A DNA stretch of 64,000 nucleotides, from the NCBI GenBank assembly GCA_027487315.1, contig JAIYDW010000233.1:1-64000 (forward strand), in the 5' to 3' direction. Positions 33,537 through 43,100 of this stretch are shown in pieces. Each line of letters starts with the position of its first letter. The stretch's first letter is position 1. Position numbers and translations under genes: made by a program. This DNA comes from Verrucomicrobiaceae bacterium (GTDB lineage Bacteria; Verrucomicrobiota; Verrucomicrobiia; Verrucomicrobiales; Verrucomicrobiaceae). The notes beneath the pieces were generated by a model. That model was not told where the DNA came from. It worked only from the letters and a program-made list of their open reading frames with translations, and made no database searches.

Positions 33537-33830
33537 ATGAAAATTGTTTGGTCGGATCAAAGTCGAGATGACTTGAGGGCCATCCGAGATTTTATCGGAA
33601 GGGACTCTGAGCACTATGCGCAGTTGCAGATTGAGCGAATCATTCGGCGAATTGAGCGTGTTGCTGGGATGCCGACGATGGGGCACCCCATTCACTAGTT
33701 TCCAAAGTCAGATTTGCGCGAATGTCACGAAGGCGGGTATCGAATCATTTACCGATTTGATGACAGCGAGTTACAGGTCGTCACGCTGGTGCACATGAGG
33801 CAAAAGATGAATCGGAGAAGGATTCGGTAA
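33537..33830 (+). pseudogene. ParE/RelE-type toxin interrupted by one in-frame TAG
   Basis: Ignoring one TAG codon at 33696-33698, the frame encodes a complete 97-codon ParE-like protein. N-terminal KIVWSDQSRDDLRAIRDFI, central QIERIIRRIERVAGMPTMGHPI, then after the stop FPKSDLRECHEGGYRIIYRF and VVTLVHMRQKM. All these blocks sit where ParE toxins carry them (GNYRIIYR; V..V.H.R). The position of the TAG corresponds to the usual E in 'EFP..LRE', so a single base change explains it. fabF and other genes here end in TAG, so recoding is unlikely and the toxin is probably inactive. Confidence 0.8.
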
Positions 33831-33857
33831 GAGGGGGAGGCGGGCCAGCGGCTGGAG

Positions 33858-35312
33858 CTAGCCGCCGAGGCGGGGGCGTTTGAATTTGCTGCCGCCGAGT
33901 TTGGGGCGGCCGCCTTTCATGCCGGGGAAGCCGGGCATGCCCATGCCGCCCATGCCGGGCATGCCACCGGGCATTTTGCCGCCGCCGGGGGCGCCGCCGC
34001 CGAAGAGGCCGCCGGCGAGTTGGGCCATGGCGCCTTTGTTTTTCATGAGGCCGCGCATCATGTCGAACTGCTTGATGAGCTGGTTGACTTCCATGACGGG
34101 GCGGCCGGAGCCGTTGGCGATGCGTTTGCGGCGGGAGCCGTTGAGGAGGTCGGGTTTGGAGCGTTCGGCGGGGGTCATGGAGAGGACCATGGCTTCGACG
34201 TGCTTCATACGTTTGTCGTTTACCGCACCTCCGAGTTCCTTCATTTTGCTCATGCCCGGGATCATGCCGAGGATGCCTTCAAGGGGTCCGAGCTTTTTCA
34301 TGAAGCGCATCTGGGAGAGGAAGTCGTTGAAGTCGAACTTGGCTTCCTCAAAGCGTTTGGCCATGCGGAGGGCCTCTTTTTCATCGATCTCTTCGGCGGC
34401 TTTTTCGACGAGGGAGACGACGTCGCCCATGCCGAGGATGCGCTGGGCCATGCGGTCGGGGTGGAAGACTTCGAGTTGCTCGACTTTTTCCCCAACGCCG
34501 AGGAATTTGACGGGGCAGCCGGTGACCTGACGCATGGAGAGGAGGGCGCCGCCGCGGGCGTCGCCATCCAGTTTGGTCATGATGAGGCCGGTGACGCCGA
34601 TGGCTTCGTTGAAGGTTTTGGCGACGGAGACGGCTTGCTGGCCGGTGGCGGCGTCGGCGACGAGGAGGGTCTCGCTGGGTTGGACAAGGAAGGCGACTTT
34701 TTTGAGTTCGTCGATGAGGGCGCTGTCGATGTCCTGTCGGCCGGCGGTGTCGAAGATGGCGACCACGGAGCCTTGTTGGGCGAGCCATTCGAGGGAGGCT
34801 TTGGCGGCGCGGACGGGATCGATTTCGCCGGGTGCGGGGGCCCAGACGGGGGTGTTGAGGGAATCGCCGAGGACCTGGAGCTGCTTGATGGCGGCGGGGC
34901 GATAGAGGTCGAGGGCGATGAGGACGGGGCGTTTGCCTTGTTTTTTGAGCCAGTTGGCGAGCTTGGCGGAGGTGGTGGTTTTGCCGGCGCCGTTGAGGCC
35001 GACCATAAGGATGCGGTGGGGGGGCTCCAGGTTCAGGGCGGAGGAGCCGCCGCCGAGGATTTTGACGAGTTCGTCGTTGAAGATTTTGACGATTTGCTGG
35101 CCTGGGGAGACGGAGCGGAGGACTTCCTCGCCCATGGCTTCGGTTTTGACGGCTTCGAGGAGGTCTTTGGTGACTTGGAAATCGACGTCGGCCTCGAGGA
35201 GGGCGAGGCGGATGTCCTTCATGGCGTCGGTGATATTCGACTCGCTGATGCGGCCGAGTCCGCGCAGTTTTTTGAAGGCGTCTTCGAGTTTGTCGGTGAG
35301 GAGAGAGAACAT
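33858..35312 (-). CDS. ffh: Signal recognition particle protein Ffh
   Basis: GTPase of the signal recognition particle that delivers membrane proteins co-translationally. At 484 residues it has the N domain (LGRISESNITDAMKDIRLALLEADV), G domain (GLNGAGKTTTSAKLA; DTAGRQDIDSALIDEL; TKLDGDARGGA) and Met-rich M domain (residues ~320-430). The tail is an unusual Gly/Met/Pro repeat ending in basic residues. No SRP RNA gene was found in the window. Toxin-antitoxin modules lie on both sides. Confidence 0.97.
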   Translation of the reverse strand: MFSLLTDKLEDAFKKLRGLGRISESNITDAMKDIRLALLEADVDFQVTKDLLEAVKTEAMGEEVLRSVSPGQQIVKIFNDELVKILGGGSSALNLEPPHRILMVGLNGAGKTTTSAKLANWLKKQGKRPVLIALDLYRPAAIKQLQVLGDSLNTPVWAPAPGEIDPVRAAKASLEWLAQQGSVVAIFDTAGRQDIDSALIDELKKVAFLVQPSETLLVADAATGQQAVSVAKTFNEAIGVTGLIMTKLDGDARGGALLSMRQVTGCPVKFLGVGEKVEQLEVFHPDRMAQRILGMGDVVSLVEKAAEEIDEKEALRMAKRFEEAKFDFNDFLSQMRFMKKLGPLEGILGMIPGMSKMKELGGAVNDKRMKHVEAMVLSMTPAERSKPDLLNGSRRKRIANGSGRPVMEVNQLIKQFDMMRGLMKNKGAMAQLAGGLFGGGAPGGGKMPGGMPGMGGMGMPGFPGMKGGRPKLGGSKFKRPRLGG

Positions 35313-35472
35313 GGCTTAAAGGGGAGGGTAGACTAGGAATGGGCGGGAGGCAAAAGCGGAATCGGTGTGCTTTGCGCTGTTTGCTGTTCGCGGTTTGAAG
35401 GTTGGGGGGCAGGGAGAGGTGCAGAAGGGAGGGCCTGCGATCATGACTGCAATTCGAAGCGTCAGCTAGGCG

Positions 35473-35778
35473 TCACATCTGAAAGTATTCACCGATGCGG
35501 TCGTGAATGACCTGCATTTCTTCGATGGTGAGTGCACCAAGTCTTCGCATCAAGCGCACGGTTGGCACGGATTGAATCTGCTGTAGATGGAAGGCTCCGT
35601 CTTTCAAGAAGGATTTGGCGATACTGATTTCCCAGCGATTGCCACGCAAAGCGGTCGTGTGCGGAATGATCGTTACCAAAGCCAACTCATTGTTGTTTGG
35701 GTATCCAGTCATCAACAGGCAAGGACGGACTTTGCCAGCGAGCCCCAGGTCCACCTGCCAAACCTCACCTGCGGTCAT
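35473..35778 (-). CDS. PemK/MazF-type mRNA interferase toxin
   Basis: A 101-residue endoribonuclease toxin. GEVWQVDLGLAGKVRPCLLM is the conserved N-terminal strand-loop carrying the K-x-RP motif, and LALVTIIPHTTALRG and HLQQIQSVPTVRL follow in family order (strand, catalytic Thr/Ser, I-x-S/T). The frame is intact. The ATG overlaps the antitoxin stop by 4 bases, the standard arrangement. Base composition is balanced, unlike the G-skewed neighbours, which would fit a mobile module. Confidence 0.9.
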   Translation of the reverse strand: MTAGEVWQVDLGLAGKVRPCLLMTGYPNNNELALVTIIPHTTALRGNRWEISIAKSFLKDGAFHLQQIQSVPTVRLMRRLGALTIEEMQVIHDRIGEYFQM

Positions 35779-35963
35779 TTCGCGGCTTCCTCGGCTTCCA
35801 TGGCATCCAACATTGCGAACCCCATGGCTGCGGAGTGCTCACAGACAGCGATGTCGCCAGCTTCAGCTTCAGTCAATTCGATCTCAAACAACCGCAATGC
35901 GACCTCCCGACGTTGTGGGCCGGTTAAAGAGGGAAGTTCTTCGATGACCTGGGTAAAGCTCAC
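35775..35963 (-). CDS. Antitoxin partner of the PemK/MazF toxin
   Basis: A 62-residue acidic protein starting at [31 protein letters not shown] at the N-terminus and a Glu/Ala-rich end ([10 protein letters not shown]). The helical pattern with [16 protein letters not shown] is seen in small antitoxins next to PemK toxins in Planctomycetes and cyanobacteria. The frame is open further upstream, but the promoter and the family-like N-terminus favour the GTG. Predicted transcription starts about 3 bases before it. Confidence 0.72.
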   Translation of the reverse strand: MSFTQVIEELPSLTGPQRREVALRLFEIELTEAEAGDIAVCEHSAAMGFAMLDAMEAEEAAK

Positions 35964-35972
35964 TATGGAAAA

Positions 35973-36007
35973 CGGATAGATTTTATTTGCGATACAGTCA
36001 ACCTGTA
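35973..36007 (-). promoter_or_regulatory. Predicted promoter and palindrome of the PemIK module
   Basis: On the minus strand TTGACT (35996-36001), a 17-base spacer and TATCCG (35973-35978). The -35 box sits inside the inverted repeat TACAG-TCAAC-CTGTA (35993-36007), a plausible operator for self-repression by the toxin-antitoxin complex. The -10 match is weak. The predicted start would leave almost no leader before the GTG. Confidence 0.38.
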
Positions 36008-36100
36008 AGGCGCATACAAGTGATGGAGAATTGTTGGGAGAGGGTTGGGTGTGAAAAGGGGTTGCGAAGGGGGCGGGTGTTGGTAACGCTCGGGGCAACC

Positions 36101-37288
36101 ATGATCATTGTTCCCAAAATTCGAGGTTTTATTTGTACGACGGCTCATCCTGAGGGGTGCGCGAAGCATGTGGCGGATCAGATTGCGGTGGTGAAGGGGC
36201 GGGGTCTGATTGAGAAGGGGCCGAAGAAGGTGCTCGTGATTGGATCTTCGACGGGGTATGGGCTGTCTTCGCGGATTGCGGCGGCGTTTGGGTCGAATGC
36301 GGCGACGATGGGGGTGTTTTTTGAGAAGCCGGCGGAGAGTGATCGCTGCGGGACGGCGGGATGGTACAATTCGGCGGCGTTTGAGAAGGAGGCGGCGGCG
36401 GCAGGGCTCTATGCGCGGTCGTTCAATGGGGATGCGTTTTCGGATGAGATGAAGGCGACGGTGATTGAGGCGATCAAGGCGGATCTGGGGCAGGTGGATT
36501 GTGTGATTTACAGTTTGGCGTCGCCGAGGCGGACGCACCCGAAGACGGGGGAGGTTTTCAAGTCGGTGTTGAAGCCGGTGGGTGAGACGTTTGTGGACAA
36601 GAATCTGAACACGACGACGGGGGTGGTGAATGAGGTGAGCATCGAGCCGGTGCAGGGGGATGACATCGCGCAGACGGTGGCGGTGATGGGTGGGGAGGAC
36701 TGGGAGATGTGGATCGATGCGTTGCTGGGGGCGGGTGTGCTGGCGCCGGGGGTGCAGACGGTGTCGTATTCCTACATCGGGCCGGAGGTGACTTGGCCGA
36801 TTTATAAGAATGGGACGATCGGGCTGGCGAAAGAGGATTTGGAGCGGGTGCAGCGGGTGCTGGACGGGAAGCTGGCGGCGTTGGGTGGGAAGGCGTGGGT
36901 TTCGGTGAACAAGGCGCTGGTGACGCAGGCGAGTTCGGCGATTCCGGTGGTGCCGCTGTACATTTCGCTGCTTTACAAGGTGATGAAGGCGGCGGGGAGT
37001 CATGAGGATTGCATTGAGCAGATGGACCGGTTGTTTCGGGATCGGTTGGGGAAAGATGCGCAGCCGGATGAGGCGGGGAGGATTCGTTTGGATGACTGGG
37101 AGATGGCGGATGACGTGCAAGCACTGGTGGGTCAGCGGTGGAAGGAAGTGACGACGGAGAATCTGGCGGAGTTGGCGGATTTTGAGGGGTATCAGACGAG
37201 CTTTTTGAGGTTGTTCGGTTTTGGGCTGGAGGGAGTGGATTATGCGGCGGAGACGGATCCGAATGTGATGGTGCCGTCGCTAGCTTAA
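36101..37288 (+). CDS. fabV: Trans-2-enoyl-ACP/CoA reductase FabV
   Basis: NADH-dependent enoyl reductase for the last step of the fatty acid elongation cycle; it is insensitive to triclosan in characterised members. At 395 residues it has the typical length, 130 more than FabI. N-terminal [19 protein letters not shown], the cofactor loop [32 protein letters not shown], and the active-site block [20 protein letters not shown] with a following Lys (Y-x8-K type) are diagnostic. The ATG with family N-terminus is used; the frame opens upstream. Together with fabF it shows type II fatty acid synthesis. Confidence 0.96.
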   Translation: MIIVPKIRGFICTTAHPEGCAKHVADQIAVVKGRGLIEKGPKKVLVIGSSTGYGLSSRIAAAFGSNAATMGVFFEKPAESDRCGTAGWYNSAAFEKEAAAAGLYARSFNGDAFSDEMKATVIEAIKADLGQVDCVIYSLASPRRTHPKTGEVFKSVLKPVGETFVDKNLNTTTGVVNEVSIEPVQGDDIAQTVAVMGGEDWEMWIDALLGAGVLAPGVQTVSYSYIGPEVTWPIYKNGTIGLAKEDLERVQRVLDGKLAALGGKAWVSVNKALVTQASSAIPVVPLYISLLYKVMKAAGSHEDCIEQMDRLFRDRLGKDAQPDEAGRIRLDDWEMADDVQALVGQRWKEVTTENLAELADFEGYQTSFLRLFGFGLEGVDYAAETDPNVMVPSLA

Positions 37289-37330
37289 ACGAGGGTGCAA
37301 CTTTTGGGGGCTGGGTGGGGTTTTAGCGGG

Positions 37331-38167
37331 ATGCTAAAACTCTACGCTTTCGTTTTTGGATGGTTGGTCTGTTCGGGTGTTCAGGGGGCTGAGGCGTGGG
37401 TGTTGAGGGATTGGATGTTGGATGGGCTGCGGCGGGAGGCACTGGTGCATGTGCCGGAGGTGAAGGCGGGGGAGCGGATGCCGGTGGTGTTTGCGTTTCA
37501 TGGGCATGGGGGGAACATGCGGAATGCGACACGGAGTTTTCGGATGGATGAGGTTTGGCCGGAGGCGCTGGTGGTGTGCATGCAGGGGGTGCCGACGCCG
37601 GGGAGATTGACGGATCCAGAGGGGAAGAAGAATGGGTGGCAGTCGGGGGCGGGTGACCAAGGGGACAGGGATTTAAAGTTTTTTGATGCGGTGTTTGCGA
37701 CGATGAAGGCGGAGCATGCGGTGGATGAGGATCGGGTGTTTGCGATGGGGCATTCGAATGGGGGTGGGTTCACGTATTTGCTGTGGGCGGAGCGGGGGGA
37801 GCTTTTTGCGGCGATGGGGCCTTCGGGGTCGGCGGCGAGGCAGTCGTTGGGGTCTCTGAAGCCGAAGCCGGTGATTCATGTGGCGGGGGAGGGGGATCCG
37901 CTGGTGAAGTTTAGCTGGCAGAAGGGCATGATGGAGGCCTTGCGGGTGATGAATCAATGCGGGCCCGGGGAGGCTTGGGAGCAGGATGCGAACTGCACGC
38001 TGTATCCGTCAGCGATTGGGATGCCGGTGGTGACGGCGATTCATCCGGGGGGGCATGAGTATCCGAAGGGAGCGCCGGGGGTGATTGCGAAGTTTTTCAA
38101 GCAGCACCGACGTGTGGCTGCTGAGGCGGCTACGGTTTCGGGTTCAGGCGCCAAATCTGGTAGCTGA
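37331..38167 (+). CDS. Secreted alpha/beta hydrolase, PHB-depolymerase/LpqC-like esterase
   Basis: A 278-residue exported esterase. A signal peptide (LYAFVFGWLVCSGVQGAEA) is followed by the hydrolase fold: VVFAFHGHGGN is the oxyanion loop, and FAMGHSNGGGFTYLL carries the nucleophile S142. Asp in GEGDPLVKF and His in HPGGHEYP complete the triad in the usual order. Similar enzymes act on feruloyl or short-chain esters and polyhydroxybutyrate; the substrate here is unknown. The start codon sits in the loop of TTTTAGC-GGGAT-GCTAAAA (37322-37340). The 3' end overlaps the convergent GT-C gene by 38 bases. Confidence 0.85.
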   Translation: MLKLYAFVFGWLVCSGVQGAEAWVLRDWMLDGLRREALVHVPEVKAGERMPVVFAFHGHGGNMRNATRSFRMDEVWPEALVVCMQGVPTPGRLTDPEGKKNGWQSGAGDQGDRDLKFFDAVFATMKAEHAVDEDRVFAMGHSNGGGFTYLLWAERGELFAAMGPSGSAARQSLGSLKPKPVIHVAGEGDPLVKFSWQKGMMEALRVMNQCGPGEAWEQDANCTLYPSAIGMPVVTAIHPGGHEYPKGAPGVIAKFFKQHRRVAAEAATVSGSGAKSGS

Positions 38168-40022
38168 ACATGGATTCGAGGCCGGGGAGTTGGGCGTGGG
38201 ATTTGAAGTCGCCGCTGGTGGTGACGCGTTGAGTGAGTTCGGGGAGGCGTTCCTGGGTGGTTGCGCCGCCGCAGATGACGGCCATGAGGGGGCGTTTGTC
38301 TTCGCGGGCGAGGCGGATGAGGGCTTCGAGTTGCTCGGGTTTTTCGACGACGACGGCGCGGGGGTCGTAGCTGTGGAGTTGGCGGTCGCTGACGCCGAAG
38401 GTGATGGCGAGGGCTTCGGGGTATTGTTCGCGGTAGCTGGCGACGGCATCGCGGATGGGTTGGCGGTCGTGTTCGACGAAGCGGGAGCGGGCGTCTTTGG
38501 TGGTGATGCCGAAGAGGGCGACGAGGAGCATGATGGCCCCGGGAGCGGTGCGGTCTGACCAGGGCAGGAGGGCGTGGCAGGCGAGGGGGATGGCGAGGCA
38601 GAGGGGGAGCAGGAGGTAGATGAGATACCAGGAGAGCATGGACTGACCGGCGGCGATGTTGTGAGCGATGGCAATGAGGCCGCCGAGGAGAGGGACCCAG
38701 ACGAAGAGGCGGGATGAAGGGGGGCTGATGAGGGCCATGAAGAAGCCGGAGAGAGCGAGGATGGGCAGGGTGTAGCCGAGGAGAGGGATCCAGGAGGGGG
38801 AGACTTGTTGGGCTATCCAGCTGGTGCCGAGATGGAGGTCGGGGAGGGGGTTGGCGTAGAGGATGCCAGCGGCGAGGTGGCTGCCGATATCGCGCGCCCA
38901 TTCGACGCCGATGGGGGTGTTGAGGATTTTTTCACGGCTGAGGAATTCGATCAACTGGGGGAGGGATGGCAGCATCCAGATGAGGACGGGGATGGTGGCG
39001 ATGAGATTGAAGCCGATGAGGGTGCGGATGCGGCGGTATTCGCGGCGGCGGAGGATTTCCCAGAGGGCGAGGAGGTTGAGGGCGACGGCGACGTAGAGGG
39101 AACCAGCGAAGCAGAGGAGGAAGGAGGCTTGGGCGAGGGCGAAGAGGAGCCAGGAGCTGACTTTGTCGCGGCGGAGAGCGTGAAGGAGGGCCAGTAGAGC
39201 GACCATGATGAAGAAAAGCATCATGGAGTAGCCGCGGGCTTCGACGGCGTAGCGGACGTGCCAGGGGTGGAGGGTCAATAGAGCGGCGGCGCCGAGGCCG
39301 ATGGAGGGTTTTCGCATTTCGACGCCGGCGAGAGCGAGGGCGATGATGGTGAAGAGGCCGGCTATGAAAGAGGGGAGGCGGATGACGGTTTCGCTGAAGG
39401 TCTCCTCGGGTTTGCCGCGCAGGAAGTGCCAGGCGTCGAGGCTGAGGCGTGCGAGGGTGGATTGGAGGAGGTGGTTGTTGCCGTTGAAGTTGTGAAAGAG
39501 GGTTTCATCCCAGGTGACTTTTTCGAAGGCAAGGGAGTTGTCGGGCTGAACGACTTGCTCGCCGTGGAAGTAGCGGCGGAGAGCGTATTCTTCGTCGTTC
39601 CAAAGGCTATGGGTGAGTTCGGGAGCGCGGATGACCACGGCACCGGTGAGGATCATCATGAGGATGAGGTGAAAGGCGGGGCCTGAGTGGGAGGGAGGGA
39701 GGCCGGGGCGGCGGGGGGCGTTGCGACCGCCGGGCATCCAAAGGTGAGAGGTCAGGAGGAGGAGGCCGCCGAGGGCGGCGCTAATGGTGCAACCCCACCA
39801 GACGCCGATGATGCCGTGTTCTTTGGCTCGCAGGTCTTTGCCTTCGGCGACGCGTTTGGTGACTTCCTTGCCCCAGGGTTTGGGGCCGTCGATGGCGTGG
39901 TGGAGGCAGAGGCCGGTGAGGAGGAAAAGAGAGAGGAGGAGAGCGATGCCGCTGGTGCCGAAGCGATGGCGCAGGCCGCCCTTTGGTGGTGGGGTGCCTG
40001 AGAGTGAATAATCGTCGGTCAT
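38130..40022 (-). CDS. GT-C family membrane glycosyltransferase (GT39/ArnT-like)
   Basis: A 630-residue multi-spanning membrane protein with about 11-12 helices. The first large periplasmic loop holds LWNDEEYALRRYFHG (~residue 140), matching the catalytic acidic pair of lipid-phosphate-sugar transferases. VRLPSFIAGLFTIIALALAG and the VEARGYSMMLFF block (~residue 265) are further GT39-like features. The C-terminal ~130 residues form a soluble periplasmic domain. The protein probably transfers a sugar from a polyprenyl-phosphate donor to an envelope acceptor. Confidence 0.82.
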   Translation of the reverse strand: MTDDYSLSGTPPPKGGLRHRFGTSGIALLLSLFLLTGLCLHHAIDGPKPWGKEVTKRVAEGKDLRAKEHGIIGVWWGCTISAALGGLLLLTSHLWMPGGRNAPRRPGLPPSHSGPAFHLILMMILTGAVVIRAPELTHSLWNDEEYALRRYFHGEQVVQPDNSLAFEKVTWDETLFHNFNGNNHLLQSTLARLSLDAWHFLRGKPEETFSETVIRLPSFIAGLFTIIALALAGVEMRKPSIGLGAAALLTLHPWHVRYAVEARGYSMMLFFIMVALLALLHALRRDKVSSWLLFALAQASFLLCFAGSLYVAVALNLLALWEILRRREYRRIRTLIGFNLIATIPVLIWMLPSLPQLIEFLSREKILNTPIGVEWARDIGSHLAAGILYANPLPDLHLGTSWIAQQVSPSWIPLLGYTLPILALSGFFMALISPPSSRLFVWVPLLGGLIAIAHNIAAGQSMLSWYLIYLLLPLCLAIPLACHALLPWSDRTAPGAIMLLVALFGITTKDARSRFVEHDRQPIRDAVASYREQYPEALAITFGVSDRQLHSYDPRAVVVEKPEQLEALIRLAREDKRPLMAVICGGATTQERLPELTQRVTTSGDFKSHAQLPGLESMFSYQIWRLNPKP

Positions 40023-40179
40023 GGCTGTAGTGACGCTGGGGGATGCTGCTACGAGTGGGGGGATTTGTCCAATGAAGTCGGAAGGAGGAGTTGGATGAGG
40101 TGGAGGGGATGGCTGATTATTTACAAAAATCGTCCGGCTTCAGGGGCAATCTTTGGGTGGGTTTGGCGTACGTAGTTTC

Positions 40180-43100
40180 ATGACGATGCGTTTTTGTTTG
40201 GCCTTGGGGTTTGTGGTTTGCGGTGCTTTGAGCTGTGGGTTTGGCGAGGAGATTGAAGGGGAGCGGAAGGCGGCGCAGACGGTTTGTCCGACGCCGGAGG
40301 AGGCTCGGAAGAAGATGAGTGTGCCGGAGGGGTATGAGGTGCGTTGTTTTGCGCATGAGCCGATGGTGCAGAATCCGGTGGCGATGACATGGGACCATCG
40401 GGGTCGGTTGTGGGTGGTGGAGGCGTATGAGTATCCGGAGGGGTCGCCGCATCCGGCGCCGTTTGGGGGTGAGGTGAAGGATGATGGGTATCAGACGATG
40501 CCGATGGTGGAGGGGCAGATTCCGCGGGATCAGGTGATCATTCTTGAGGACACGGATCATGATGGGGAGGCGGACAAGCGCACGGTGTTTGTGGAGGGGC
40601 TGAATTTGGCTAGTGCGATTTTGTGCGGGGACGATGGGATTTATGTGGGGCAGCAGCCTCATTTGATTCATTTCATGGATGCGGATGGGGATGACAAACC
40701 GGAGGCGTGGCGGGTGGTGTTGACGGGGTTTGGTCGTGAGGACACGCATGAGTTGGTGAACAGTTTTACTTGGGGGCCGGATGGGTGGTTGTACATGACG
40801 CACGGGGTTTTCACGAACAGCAAGGTGCGGAGTCCGGGGAAGCCGGAGAGTGAGGGGTTTAAGTTTGATGCGGGGATTGGGCGGGCGAGGCCGAAGAGTC
40901 GGGAGAAGGAGGCGGAGTGGGAGTTTGAGGTGTTTGCGGATGGGACGAGCAATCCGTGGGGTTGTGACTATGATGCGGCGGGAAATTTCTTTGTGAGCGC
41001 GTGTGTGATTGATCACTTTTTCCACATGGCTCCCGGGGGGATTTATGTGCGGCAGGGTGGGGCACCGGAGAATCCGTATTCGTATGAGTTGCTGCCGAGC
41101 ATTGTGAAGCACAAGCATTTCCGGGCGGCGTATGCGGGGATTCAGATTTATCAGGGGGGGCGGTATTCGGCGGACACGCATGGTCATGCGTTCATCGGGA
41201 ACATTCATGACAATGCGATTCACGAGGAGGTGCTGACGCCGGTGGGGTCGACGTTCAAGTGCGAGCCGAGGCGGGATTTTTTGAGGGCGAACGATGGGTG
41301 GTTTCGGCCGGTGAGCACGCAGACGGGGCCGGATGGGTTTCTTTGGGTGATGGACTGGTGTGACAAGTATCCGTGCTATCAGAATGCGAAGGCGAATCCG
41401 GAGGGGGTGGATCGGGAGCGGGGGCGGATATGGCGGGTGGTGTATTTGGGGGGAGCTGGTGCGGGGAAGGGCAGCGGGGAGCCGCCTCAAGGCGGGACTA
41501 CAGAACGGGGATCGCTTGCGGCGGGGGAGATGGATTTGAAGAAGCTTTCGACGGGGGAGCTGGTGGAGAGATTGGGGGATTCGAATAACTGGGTGCGGCG
41601 GATGGCGCGGCGGATGTTGGTGGAGAGTTGGAACGGAGAATGGTCGGCGACGACAAAGCCACCCATTCATGAATGGCTGTTGCCGGTCGTTCAAAAAGAT
41701 GTGCATCTGGAAGCGGCATGGACCCTGTCGGTATGTGAAGACGTGACGCCAGATGTTTTGAAAAGTTTGAGTGAATCCAAGGATGGCGGCAAACGAGCTT
41801 GGGCGGCGAAGATTTGCGGGATGTTTCCAAATGACGCTCAGACTGTTTCAGCTTTTGATCCTGTCACTGGGAAAGGCGGTGTTTTAGTCCGGGCAAAAAC
41901 TTTGCCTGTTTTGCATGCCTTAGCTAAAGACTCTGACGCAGCGGTTCGATACGCCGTCACCGTGGCTCTCAGACAATACTCGGAAGTGTCTCTTACGGTA
42001 GATCGCGGGGTCGTCAAAACGTGGATTCCTAAGGTTTGGCAGATTCTCGAATCGTTGCTGAAGAACGGCGACAATGACTCTTCCCAATATGCCTTTGGAA
42101 TGTGGCAGGCAATTGAGCCTCAAATCACTTCCGATCCTACTGGCGGCTTGAAATGGCTGGCGAAGTTGGCTCCGACGACGCAGCCGCTATCGCTGATGCT
42201 TAGCTACAAAGCGATGAGGCGGTTGTGTGACACGCGGAAGGTGGAGAATTTGGATTTGGCGGTGGACTTTTGTGAGCGGATTTCGGGGCATGAGGTTTTG
42301 TTGGCGCATGCTTTGGATGGGTTGGTGAAGGGGCAGGAGGGTGGGGTGATTAAGCCGGGGAAGGATGTTTCGGGGAGTCTGGCGAAGTGGCGGGCGTCGG
42401 GGAATGCGGAGGTGCGGAGGGGGGCTCAGACTTTGGCGGTGTTGTGGGGGGATGAGGCGGCGGTGCGGGAGATGATTGGGGCGTTGGTGGATGAGAAGAA
42501 GTCGGAGGCGGAGCGGGTGGGGGTGTTGCAGTCGCTGCGGATGGTGAAGACGGATTTGGTGCGGGAGGGGGTGGTGCCGCTGTTGAATGAGGGCGTGCCG
42601 ACGGCTTTGGCGGTGGCGGCGATTCGGGCGGCTGCTGACCTGGGTGGGGATGGATTTGTTCAGCCGTTGGTGGGGCAGGCGGCGTCGAAGAATATCGATG
42701 TGCGGTTGGCGGCGCTGGAGGCGCTGGGGGGGCGTGGGGATTGGACGCGGGCGATGCTTAATGCGATTGCGAAGGGCACGGTGAGTGCGAGTGGGTTTCC
42801 GGTGCCGGTGAGGCGGGCGATGGCGACAAGCAAGGACAGGGCGATTCGGGATCAGGCTTTTAAGGTGCTGGGGGCGTGGAAGGATTCGTCGGAGGATGTG
42901 AAGTCGTTGATTGGGCTGAAGAAGGCGGCTGTCTTGAAGGGCGAGCCGGATTTGGCGAACGGGAAGCTGATGTTCACGGTGACGTGCATGGTGTGTCACG
43001 AGTTTCACGGTGGGGGTCAGAAGGTGGGGCCGGATTTGATTGGCAGTGGGCGGAGCAATCTGGATGCGTTGCTGGCGAACGTGATCGATCCGAATCAGAT

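Noticed and set aside
33337-33830. Reassignment of TAG to a sense codon as explanation for the interrupted toxin-antitoxin genes
   Set aside because: fabF (5936-5938) and the serine protease gene (11705-11707) use TAG as their normal stop, so general reassignment is unlikely.
34020-35336. 438-codon forward frame opposite ffh
   Set aside because: Same cause: antisense of a C-ending gene, with low-complexity product.
33858-36000. SRP RNA gene near ffh
   Set aside because: The conserved GGAAGGAAGCAGCC-type loop was not seen on either strand here or elsewhere in the window.
40117-41706. Long Pro/Arg/His-rich reverse frame opposite the heme dehydrogenase
   Set aside because: Low-complexity composition is the expected translation of the opposite strand of a G-rich gene.
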